Shown piece after piece: positions 27,101-39,100 of a DNA stretch of 64,000 nucleotides. Position 1 is the first letter of the stretch; every line of letters begins with the position of its first letter. The notes below the pieces were generated by a model. It did no database searches. It had not been told where the DNA came from and saw nothing but the letters and a program-made list of their open reading frames with translations. The DNA is taken from the NCBI GenBank assembly GCA_028752905.1, contig JAQNBH010000011.1, forward strand, positions 34,490,396 through 34,554,395, read 5' to 3'. Made by a program: the position numbers and the translations under genes. The stretch comes from Cladorhizidae sp. MBARI D1340-BT2. Its lineage: Eukaryota > Porifera > Demospongiae > Poecilosclerida > Cladorhizidae.

Positions 27101-30100
27101 GAAATCCGCCCCGGATTTAGTGATCAATGTGTGACCACTGGCAATAGTCGATCTGGAGGGTGACGAATTCATTGGGGATATCAAGGAGGAGTTGTCGTGG
27201 GTGGTAAAGGCCATTCCTCTATCACTGGTGTGAGATTAGTGCCAATTGGAGGAACAATTTTAGGTGGGAGCGAGTTTTTGCATGTAGGTCTCTGTCGAGG
27301 AGGTAAACGAATATCGTCTGGACATAATTTGAGCCGATCAAAGTGTACCACTGGTCGATTGGTACAGTTTCGAATGTTTTGTAGTCGATACACCGATTCT
27401 GACGACACGGAATGGGCCTGCCCATGGTTGATGAAATTTCCTTGCTACTCCCTTTCGTCTGACAGTTGTATGTAGCCACACCAAATTTTCCCGATTCAAT
27501 GGTTTGCCATGAGCTTTTTCGTTATAGAGTTCCTTTTGTCTCTCCAGCTTATGACCAGTCATTTCTCGCACTCTTTGATAAGCTTCCTGTAGGGTCGACT
27601 TAAGGTGATCTACATATGCAGTTGTAGAGATGTGGTTTGGCTCTGATGGGGCTGTACCATACATGAGCTCAAGGGGCATTTGTACTTTGCGTCCATACAT
27701 GAGAAAAAACGGGGAATAGCCTGTGGTCACATGAATGCTGGTGTTATAGGCCGGACAGAGAGGTTGCAGCTGCTTCTCCCACTCGAAGGGGTGTTCAGTC
27801 ATGCTGGTGGCTAACATGCTGATAAGTGTGCGGTTGAACCTTTCAACCATCCCATCCGACTGAGGATGGTAAGGGGTGGTCCGAGTCTTGCTAATGCCTA
27901 GCAGTTTACAGATCTCCAAGATTAGTTGAGACTCAAATTGCCTGCCCTGGTCAGAGTGCAGCTGCTCTGGTGGCGAGAACCGAAAGAAAAACTCATTCGT
28001 TATCACTCGAGCAATTGTAGTTGCTTCCTGGTTTGGAATTGGATATGCCTCCATCCACCTTGTAAAGTAATCGCCCACTACAAGGATATACGCATTTCCA
28101 TTCCCCGATTCTGTCAGAGGGCCAACTATATCGACAGTGACACGCTGAAGGGGACTACCTACTTTAATGCTCTGTAATGGTGCCGGAGTGGGAGTTTTCC
28201 TCCTAGCAGAGGATGAACAGGTTTTGCACCACTGGGTTATGTCAGCATGGTAACCTGGCCAGTAATAACGTTCCTTGAACGTTATTACTGGCCTGAACGT
28301 TATCATGCATCCTCTCCAAGATGTCCACCATGTATGCCTTCATGCATCTCTTTTAGTACTTCTTCCTTCTTTACTTCAGGCACGAGCTGTTGCAACACAG
28401 ATGTCGAGGTGTCAGGTTTCTCATACGGACGGTAGAGAATACCCTCACGGCTTAAGACCAGATTTGGAGAAGGCATCGAGTATTTTTGCTCAATTATTTT
28501 GTCTGAGCCGCAGTTGGTGGATGTCCACTTAACTTTGCCTTGATGACAGGTCCAAGAATATGATCCCCTTCCTGTAACCTTCCAATGTCTTCTCCACCAA
28601 CCAGAGAGGTGACAGCAATCTTCACCTCATTGCCATGGCTGTCCTAAATTGTTCCCCAATCAGGAAATGTCGAAAATGTCTGGTGAAGACTACCACTGTG
28701 AGTAGTTCTCTCCTGGTCACGCAATACCTACGCTCTGGTTTGATGAGCAGTCTACTAACATAGGCAATCACACATTCCCTACCACTCTGTGACAAGACAG
28801 CACCTATTCCAGTATCACTTGCATCAGTGTCTAACAGGAAGGGTTTGTGGAAGTCAGGGTAAGCCAACACTGGGGCCGAGATTAGATACATTTTGAGCTT
28901 CTCGAAGGCCTTCTGTGTTTCTCCTGACCACTTAAAATGAGCATTATGCTCAGTGAGACGATGGAGGGGACGGGCAATCTCAGCAAAGTCACGGATAAAC
29001 CGTCGATAATATTCCGCCAGACCAAGAAATTGCTGGACTTCCTTGGTTGTCGTCGGGGTTGGCCACGATGCCACTTTCTCAATCTTAGAGGGATCGGTGG
29101 CCACTCCTTCATCTGACACAATATACCCAAGATAAGTAACCTCGTGCTGGAAGAAAGTGCACTTCTTGTGCTGCAACCTTAAGCCAGCTGTAGACAGACG
29201 CTCAAAGACCATGCTCAGATTTGCTAAGATAACTAAGCATTGCGACCACTGTAAGCCAGCCAGTACTAGATCCATCAAATGCTGGAAGGTTGCTGGAGCA
29301 TTGCATAGGCTAAATGGCATAACTTTGAACTCAAATAAGCCCTCGGGGTACAGAAAGCTGTTTTGTGGCTGTCCTCCTCCGCTACCTCAACCTGCCATAC
29401 CCACTGAGAAGGTCTACAGTGGAAAACCACTTTGAGCCAGCAAGGGTGTGAAGGGTATCATCAATCCTAGGGAGAGGATATGCATCCTTTTGGGTGACCT
29501 CATTAAGCTTACAGTAATCTATGCAGAATCTAAAGCTATTGCCTTTCTTCTGAACTAGGACGATGGGGGAGGCCCAGGGACTACTCGACGGCTGAACTAT
29601 ATCACTGTTATGCATGTCAACTAGCAGCTCCTGTACTTCCTTCCTCCAATGTGGAGGGAGTCTGCGGACAGCCTGTCTAATTGGTGGAGCAGTACCAGTG
29701 TTGATATGGTGCTTCATCTTGGTGGTGCGGCCTAGGTCTGATTTAGCTGTGGCAAAAAGGTCAGCATTCTCTTCTAAGAGTGCGAAAAACTGCTCTTTCT
29801 CCTCAGGTTCTAGCACACTGCAGCTCCGCTCCACTATTTCCCACAAGCATTCAGCTTTGTCTGAATCCACGTGCGGTATTTGTGTAGGTATACTTGCCAC
29901 CACCTCTTCCAATGGTGGTTCTACTGACTCTAAAGTAGCCACCATAGCTTTTGACAAAAGGGACACCATTTCAGGGCTTGGATTTAATAGCCTCACTGGC
30001 ACTTGGCCATTTTTTGGTTCCACCAATACTCGGGCTACAGCAAATGGTAAGCGTTCCCCACCTTTTGGCTCCACCACACAGTACCCCCTTTGGGGTGGAT

Positions 30101-33100
30101 CCTTGCAACGTGTCATGACAATACGCTCCGAGTATGTGGGGAGCTGAATGGGCTCAGCTAAATACACCATATTCGCCACATCACTCTCATCACAAGATAG
30201 GAAGTCTTGATGCAACTCAATGGTAGATGAATTGCCAAGATGGATCATTGATATTCCCACCTACTGTGCCTTATGCTTAAAAAATATATCTAAGCCCAGA
30301 ATGGCGTCAGTAGTAAGTGGACTCACCACGATGATGTCAGCATGATAGAGGATTCCTTGGAGGAACAGGTCCATGGGTTAGTATCCATAGACTTGCAGAG
30401 GAGATCCATCCACGCTTACCAGTTGCCGTTCTGTCCAGGGTTTGAGTTTGACTCCTCTGCCATGGCTGACCTTGTCTCACACATCCTTTCGCATGAGGGA
30501 TACTGAGGCTCCTGTGTCCACTAGCAGGGTAGCCGCATGCCCATTGACCTTGCCACTCACGGTATAGCCACCTGCAGGTGTTACTAAAGAAACAATAACT
30601 TTAGGTAAATGAGCCTCATCGTCATTATCCTTCTGCAGTAGGCTCCTTGTGCAGAAGGATTCCTGTTTCCCTGTGGCTGGTCCCGTTGTGAAGAGCGACA
30701 ATATCTCGCTATGTGCCCACTCTTACCACATTTCCAGCAGGTAACATCAGTATCCCGCTGCCTAGAGCCTCTCCTTGAGCCCCAGTCCCCGGTCATTTAC
30801 CCTCATGGAATAGTTTGCTCCCCTCCATGGCATCCCCCCTCTCTGCCTACTTGCTTCTGAGTCAGAATAGTTCATCTCTAGCATCTCAATTCTATCAGTC
30901 AATCTCTCTACTAGAGTGGCGAGATTATCTCTTTCTGAGCCCTTACTACTCACCCCGCCAATGGTTTGTCCTACTTGCGGGGGGTTTCTCTCAACACTTG
31001 CAATCATCATCCTGGGAGTGAGATACGACTCCAGCTCCAAGGTGCCTGCAACTGCCTCGTCCAGCGCCTTTCTGCTTAACGCCAAATGCGACTTGGCTAT
31101 TGTCGAGTTGTGCGAGGTAAGCGTTCAGAGCTAGTATTTCTTTAGCATTCTCCCCCAAGTCGGGTTGGCCTTGTCTGCTAACAATCTGAGGTCATCTGCA
31201 TGATCTGGCCAGCTTTCAGACTTACTCTTGCGTCTGGTTTGTAATTCCGCCTGGTAGCGGGTCTTCCTCGTTTTTGGTTCGAACCGCTCGCTCAAAGCTT
31301 TGGTGGCTTTGTTGAAACTTGTCCTGGTCGCTGGCGGAAGGCGTTGGAACGCAATCTGTGCTCTTGCTGTCAACCGCACTCTGAGCCATTTCAACCTGTT
31401 CTCATCATCCCACTTGTTGACGGCCGCAACATTGAGAAAGTGGTACTGCCATTGGTCCCAGCTTCCTTCGCCAGAGTAGGGTTCAGGCAAGACTAAAGGT
31501 CTAGCAGCCATTCTTTGTTCAGATCTTGATCCTGCCGACTACGCCAATGTAATATCGTGCCGAGATGAGTTACAATTGGCAAGGTTTAGGATAGTTTCTT
31601 AGATCTCATTCAATACAATATACAACACAATCCAAAACATTGGGGTTCTCCTCTCTCACTTTTCAAGGACCCCTCCATCCTGGATACAACACATCCTGGA
31701 TACAACATACAAATCTATACATAGATATTACAAAGTAGATAAGTAACCAAAGGAAATATGTGCGTCCTAATTACAAATAAAAGATGTGAGCAGTTCCATT
31801 GTGGGAGAACAGTTATCAACACCTATACCAAAAATATGCGACTGAGTTTAACAGTGTTACATATAGTGTATGTATAATTTTAATATTAGGTAACCAACAC
31901 CATCGACAAGTTGAAATGTCATTAACCTCTCTTAACAAATGATCCACATCTGAAATATAGCTACTTGATCTAATTTGGGCCACTAGCATGCAAATTATGG
32001 TTACTTCAAACTTCACGATCCTGTAATTGAGTTTGTTCAAGTATAGCAGTTTCTGTTAGCTCTGCTATGCTTTTTCTTAACCCTTTGAAGTTGTCAAACA
32101 CCATCATACTCGGACTCTACAGAATGCATTGAGTGCATTATTCGCCTCTACTTTAGGCTTATATTAGGATGACAGTCTGAGATCTTGATCAGAAACTACA
32201 GTTTATTCACTCAAAAGTGACTATCAATTGGCACTTATGTCTCATTTTGCCAACTCGTGTCAATGTCTAATGCTAACATGAAGCCAATGTCATCAGTAAA
32301 AATCTACAGGAGCCAAATCAGAATCTTTTAGGCATCAAGAAAATGACACAAAAAATGAATAGCCTGGAATTATAGACCACAACAAGATTACTCTGTACTA
32401 TTAAATTATTGTTAACCCCACTTTCTCAAGTCCTTCCCCCTTTATTATTTTGTCTTTGGATCTAAATAATATTGTAAGAAACTTTGGAAAATACGAAGTG
32501 TTAATAATTGGAAGTACCTCAAAATGCACACCAGTAACTCTAACATTCTGAGTTTAGATGTTATGACATCACAATTAAAACATTGTTGAAATTATCTAAA
32601 AATATTTCTTTGTTTGAGCTGTGTATTTGTTGCATTAATGCTCTTTGAAGTTACTCATGACATCTCAGAATTGAAGTATTCTTTTATATGGCGAGTTTAT
32701 GAAGCTACTAAATGCATATAGATATTGTTATGCTTAGATATATATATATTAGAGATGGGAGGCCTTTTTGTCCCTATGGTTTGATATTTATCTGGTGAAC
32801 TTGAAGTAAGGAATGATGTTGGGCACTCAATCAATTGGACCTCAGAAACTCAGTGCTGAAAAAATAGGTGCACTTGTAGATTATATAATATTTCAGGCCT
32901 AATTGCTTTAAAATAATGTGTTCTAGTCAAAAGAAATGACCCTACAGACTCGGTTTTATATTTGCTTTACTGTAATTGGCAACACTAGTTTTCACAAATA
33001 AAATTGTTATAGTAATACCACATGGTTGAATTAAAAAATTATCTTATTTAATGTATGGATTTGAGGTCTACTCTTTTCCAGTTTTCTTTGTGCATAGGGG

Positions 33101-36100
33101 GAACATTTTTATTTTTTCGAAGACCATGTCACATTTAACATATTATTCTATAAAGTGCTGGCAAAAGGCAATAGCTTGCACTGCATAACTACATATGAAA
33201 ACTTGGCTATAAAAGACCCTTGCTGAGTCATGTACTTTGTTCTAAGATGATTTTTTCCCATTATTGTAAATAGTTTCCTCTCAAGAAACAATCAGACACC
33301 AAGGAGGCTCCGCTACAAGCGGACGTGTAGAAGTTTTCTACAACAATGTCTGGGGCACAATATGTGATGATGCATGGAAAGATGCTAATACACAAGTGGC
33401 ATGCAGACAGCTAGGATATTCTGCAACTGGAGCTAATACACTTGCTGTATCCTCTGTGTATGGTGGCACTGGGCAGATATGGTTGGACAATGTGAATTGT
33501 TTTGGGGACGAGATCAGTATCTTTAACTGTAATGCAAACCCCATTGGGGTCCACAATTGTTTGCACTCTGAAGATGTTGGAGTGAGCTGTCAAGCAGGTA
33601 GGTACTAGTAATTATCATACTACTATGTTTTTTATGTGATTCATGATCATTAACTGCAGAGTTTTGGGAACTAGTATATACAGCAGAGTACATGGTACTG
33701 TGTAAACAAGTTGTATAAACTACAAGAGAGATCTATGTGGTATATCATAATAAATGTTTGTTTTTGTCTCATGTATATAATTATTACACAAAACATAAAT
33801 TTTATACTGCAATCCACCCAAGTTTAAATCCTTAATTTATTTTCAGCTGTATGCTTTATTATAATATGAATGGAATGTAGTTTTGAAGTACTGTGCAAGT
33901 TGTTTACATTACAGCCCTATTGCCATTCTTCCATAATTTTTTTAAGTAACCTATATCATGAATGAAGTGGATATGCAAAATATCTTGTTCTGGTGAAGGA
34001 TCAAGAAAGATAATCGCCCAGTTCTTACTACAAAACTTTCACATGGGTGTTTAAAGTACACTAATCAGTCATAAGTTCAAGACCCATTAATCTATATTTG
34101 AAAGTTTGTGGTATTCGCAGTGGCATACACAAGATTTTGTAAAGGAAGTTGCATCTTGTATATAGTATATCATGTTTGGTTGAAATATGTTGCATAGGTG
34201 ATGAAGCTGATATGCATGAATATAATTCAGAAATCAGTGTTTCACAGGGAAATACCATAAGAACACTGTATATAACAACAATGAAATTGGTGGTTAACAA
34301 CTTTATGTGCACTAAACATGGAGAGCCTTAACAATCAGAATTTATGAAGACAAGAAGTTTACTAGCGTGAGCATATCTATAGTTGTTCATATCATCCTAA
34401 CAAGCTTCTTGATCCTTATTTGCAGGAACTTCTAGCCCTTTTTCCAGCCTTATAGTAGCACATTAACTCCTCTAATGGTCTACGAATTTTTAAAACACTT
34501 TCTGACATACACAATATTTGTACTTTGGGCTTATGAAGGAAGTGAGCCTGTTGCAAGAATTGTTCTCATCGTTTGCTAAAAGGATCTATTCACCATGTCG
34601 GATACCTAAACGCTCGTTAGCGAACCTGTTTCAAAGTTAAACACTTAAAAGGTAATCACTACTACCTTCTTAGTTTGGATCAAGATACTTGCTCCTTCAT
34701 AATCTTTCTCTAGAAAGTCGTTTGATCCTTCTCAGACTCGCTCACAAGCTTAGGTAGGTCCTCAGTTCTCTGCCAAAAAACTATCCATTTTCTGTTAATG
34801 TACGTTATTTATTATAGTGTTTAGTAAGCACCTATTCTTAAATCAGTGCCCATTTTCTTGCAGGGGGTTTAGGTCACTAAACTACCATAGATTATAAGGA
34901 AGGTACTGCCATCAACATAATTATGCTCTCTCTATAAAGCCATCCAGATCTACCTTATCTTTTGTTGGTTACTAGCATTGCATGCTACCTTGCTATAGTT
35001 CAACCTTCACCTTTCTGTAGGTTAGGCTCATACAAGTATGGCAGGCTGGGTCTATATCTTTTCATCAATATTTGAAGTTGTCAAGTACCAACATCATACT
35101 CTGCAGAAGGTAGTGAGGTTGCATCTACTTTAGGTTCATATGAGGGTGAGAGTTTGAGATCTTATCTGAAACTGCAGATTGGTCACTCAGTAATGAATAC
35201 TCAATTGGCACTTACATCTCTTTGGCCCCCCCTGATGTCTCCTGATGTCTCTTTTGCACCCTTGATGCCTCGTGACTACACATGTGTAATATGTAGTAAA
35301 GTCTACATGATTCAAGAAACCAGAAACCTTTTTTAGGCATCATAAAAAATTGAATAACCTGGCAAGATTAATCAATACTAATTCATTTTTGACCTCCTTC
35401 TCCACCTCTCTCTTGTCCTTTTTGTAATATAGAAATAAGGTTTTGAAAAATTAGCTAATTGTACAGGAAGTAACTTACCTTAAAAATTACACCAGTTCAA
35501 ATGCTCATAACTTCCTCTATTTATATCTTATGACATCATTAAGGGTAAGGATCCTTGATCTGGAACCCTGTGCGTTTTTTACCCACTGCTATGGACACTC
35601 TATTAATCTAGCAGTAAGTGATTCAGTAAAACAGATGAAGCTCATGCGAGATGCACTTGATGTGACATATGAAATCACAAAGTTAATTAAATTCTCACCT
35701 AGGCGTGAATGTCACTTGAAGCAAGGCTAGTGATATGACTACATCAGCAGGCATTAGAGAGTACTTTGTCCCACTAGGTGGCCTGTAAGGGCTGATTCCC
35801 TAGACAGTATCATCAACAGTTATATATATACTCTGTCCTACAGTCAACATGGGATGAAGCACTTGATTTGGCGAGGGATACTGAAACAAAGGCCACAATT
35901 ATTGGAGTTTTTTCACAGATGAAATCTTTTGACTTCCTTTTTGGTGTACACTTGGTGAAATTCTATTTTGACATACAGACAACCTGAGTGCAGCATTACA
36001 GAAGAAGACCATATCTGCTGCAGAAGGTCAGCATATTGGCAAGATGGTGGTAATTGATACTCTCAATTCATTTCGTACAGAACAACTGTATGATTCTTGG

Positions 36101-39100
36101 GGGGAGAAAGTTAACAAATTTGCTCAATTAGTGGATGTGAGTGATCCACAACTTCCATGTCAACCGAAGACACCACGGCGTTATGAAATTGGGGAATCTA
36201 GTGGTGATTTTCACGTCTGCTAAGCTCTATTTTCGACAGCAGTACTATGAAGCTATTGACAACATCACAAATTGCTTGAAGAGTCGTTTGAACAACCTGG
36301 TTACAATGTTTACTGCAACCTGGAGAAGCTTTTGAGAAAAGCAGCTAAAAGGGAAGCTTTTGAAGATGAAATTGAATTTGTTTGCTCATTTTTATAAAGA
36401 TGATTTCAATCAAGTTCTCCTAAGTTCCAGCTTTTGAAAGTACTGCTGACGGAAATGGGGCTGATGTTACGATATTTAATATCAGTGACTACTTTCAATC
36501 CCTCAGTGCAGGCCAAAGAGAGCTACTCAGCCAAGTATGCCGCATCATGCAACTCGTGTTGGTAATGCCAGCAACAAATGCTACTTCAGAACATTCTTTT
36601 AGTGCCTTACGAAGAGTGAAAAATTACCTTCGTAGCTCCATGACTCGATGACACAGAAAAGATGAAATAATCTAATGGTACTGCATGTACACAAGGAACA
36701 TACAGATTCTCTTAGTAAGATAGATATAGCTAGTGAATTTGTTGGTGAGTGTGATAACAGGAAAAAGATGTTTGGGAAATTTTAAAAGGTTTTGTTTTTC
36801 ATTCAGACTTTATTCTTGACCCCAAAACATGGCATTGTATTATATCCTCGGCCATTTTGGATCTACCAATAATTTTTAGCTTCCTCCGGGCCTGCCAAGT
36901 AGAAGTCAAATATTAGCCCAACAATTGATTATTGATGATATCAATACCTCAGGTAATAGTCCTCACCCCTGTAGAGTTTCAGGGATCAATTTTGCTTACA
37001 ATTGATGGCTGACCTTTGCAGCACAGCTCAGAGCTCCATCATTAATATTCACGTGAGTTAAAGATCTTTATCGTGCAACGGAAATGACTGCTGACTTGTC
37101 ACATTTCTCTTCCTTCTACTCTATTTGGTAGGTAATGGAATGTAATTGAATGACATATTGCTAGTTCATTACTTTTAGCTTAGCTAGCTAGCAGGAATTG
37201 ACACTAGAATTAAAAAATCATGTTCAGGCAATAAATAGTCATAAAGTTTCAACAACAGGTGATTGTTAAAAACTATAGATGCTTCAGGCTCTGCCTCAAC
37301 TATATTTTTTGCACAAATCTCATCCCTTTTTATTGGAAATGGACTCATGGAAGAAGCAGAAACAGTAGCAAACATTTTGAACTTGATTTGAAGCAGCTGT
37401 TGGCAAGAGAACTAGAGCACTTGTTTGCTTACAGCGTATTGAAATCGTTTACCCATGGCAAACTTGAATGTAGGTGATTATTGATTTGGAAACACTAGAC
37501 TACCGTTGAATCCATAAAGTAAATAAAGAGTTTGTTGTGTGGATCTATAGTCGCTTTATTTCAACAGAGCTTTTCTCAATAATTGATATTGATTTTTACT
37601 GAGGACTCTTTCACATTATATATATAATATACATATATATCTTACTGTATAATATTAAGGGATAATCCTGTCGGTTGGTCCAATCATTTTGGTGGATGCC
37701 AGTTTCCTGATGGTATCATTCTTCACTTTTTCCCCACTTTTTCATTTCTTCTTTTGTTTTCTCCTTCACTTGATACACAAGGTCAGCATTTCAATATACT
37801 GGGTGGGATCATTAAAATTTTTCTTTAATATATCCTGATTTCAAAGTACCCAGTTTGATCATGGGGATACATTCACTTTTTAAATCTTTTTCTTTTCCTG
37901 ACATTATCATAAAATTCTGTGGGATGGCAAAAAATCAGGATCTGCCTGTACATGCTGTATATGTATGTGTGTATTTGAGACAACCAGCTTGAAAGCATTC
38001 AAGGGGTACCTCACCTTAATAAATAAAGGTGAAATCCTTTCATTTTGGGACTCCATCTTCACAGTTCAATCTCATTCACTAAATCCTCACCCTATTTTTG
38101 TTTTTCTCCATCTTGTTCACTTGATACTCTAGGTCGCCAGTTCTGGATGCAATCATTTTTAATTTTAATGCCAACATCAGGGTATTTCGAGATGGCTTAA
38201 ACCAAATAATTTTTAACCTGTAACTATAATAGTAGCTATGTCTGTTTGTATATGTAAGTGTGTGTTTAGAGGCCACTGGAGCTGGAAAACATTATTGCAG
38301 CAGACTGCAGTTATCTCATTAGTCTGCTGGTGCTGGTATTACAAGAAAGCTGCTGATAAATGACCATAGCTTACATTGTAAATATGAAATTTAGCTGTCA
38401 GATGCCCATACTGTGTCATGTGGAACGTTCCCTTTATTCTGATGACACTTTCATTATGACAAACACTTTTCTAGGAACAATCAGATTGGAAGGAGGTACA
38501 GCTACAAGTGGACGTATAGAAGTTTACTACAACAATCTCTGGGGAACAGTGTGTGATCATGAATGGGGAGCTGCTAATGCACAAGTTGCATGCAGACAGC
38601 TAGGATATTCTGCTACTGGAGCAACTACACTTACTGGATCTGCTGTTCCTGATGGCACTGGGAGGATATGGTTGTATAATATCAACTGTCTTGGGAATGA
38701 GATCAGTCTCTTTAAATGTATTGCTAACCCCATTGGGAACCACAATTGTTTTCACTCTGGAGATGTTGGAGTGAGCTGTCAAGCAAGTAAGTAATAACCA
38801 CCATACTAGGATGTTTTTCATTTGTGATTGATAAGGTATGAAACCAGGTTATTTACAGAGTTGATATAATATGTAGAGCAGACTAAAATGGCACTGTGTG
38901 AACAAATTGTGTAAGCTATATACACGAGAATCATATTAAATAACTAAGATCTTTCTTTTTATTATTTTATTCAATGAATGAATGAATGAACAAAATTTAA
39001 ATTAAATATTCTCTTATTACAATAACCACCTCAATATAATTAACATGAAATTTACACTCGAGATTTCAACTAAATGCATAATGTATACTCTGTTTCAAAT

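Larger units (their letters stand above)
26777..31861 (-). mobile_element. Ty3/gypsy LTR retrotransposon, complete structure, inactive
   Basis: LTRs at 26777-27083 and 31548-31861 both start TGTAATATCG and end GTGTTACA, and the insertion is flanked by the 5-bp duplication TATAG (26772-26776 and 31862-31866). Coding runs on the minus strand in the order gag, CCHC knuckle, protease, reverse transcriptase, RNase H, integrase, the Ty3/gypsy order; no envelope gene. By eye the LTRs differ at about a dozen positions plus four small indels, so it is not a very recent insertion. Coding is broken at several points. Confidence 0.93.
26303..33285 (+). other. Intron 15, enlarged by an LTR retrotransposon
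   Basis: Without the element (26777-31861) the intron would be about 1.9 kb. The right part (32045-32385) holds a copy of the repeat also seen in introns 14 and 16. The rest (32386-33285) is AT-rich with no gene seen. Confidence 0.65.

Noticed and set aside
31261..31300. tRNA-like GGTTCGAACC box
   Set aside because: It lies inside the gag region of the LTR element and no cloverleaf arms are present.
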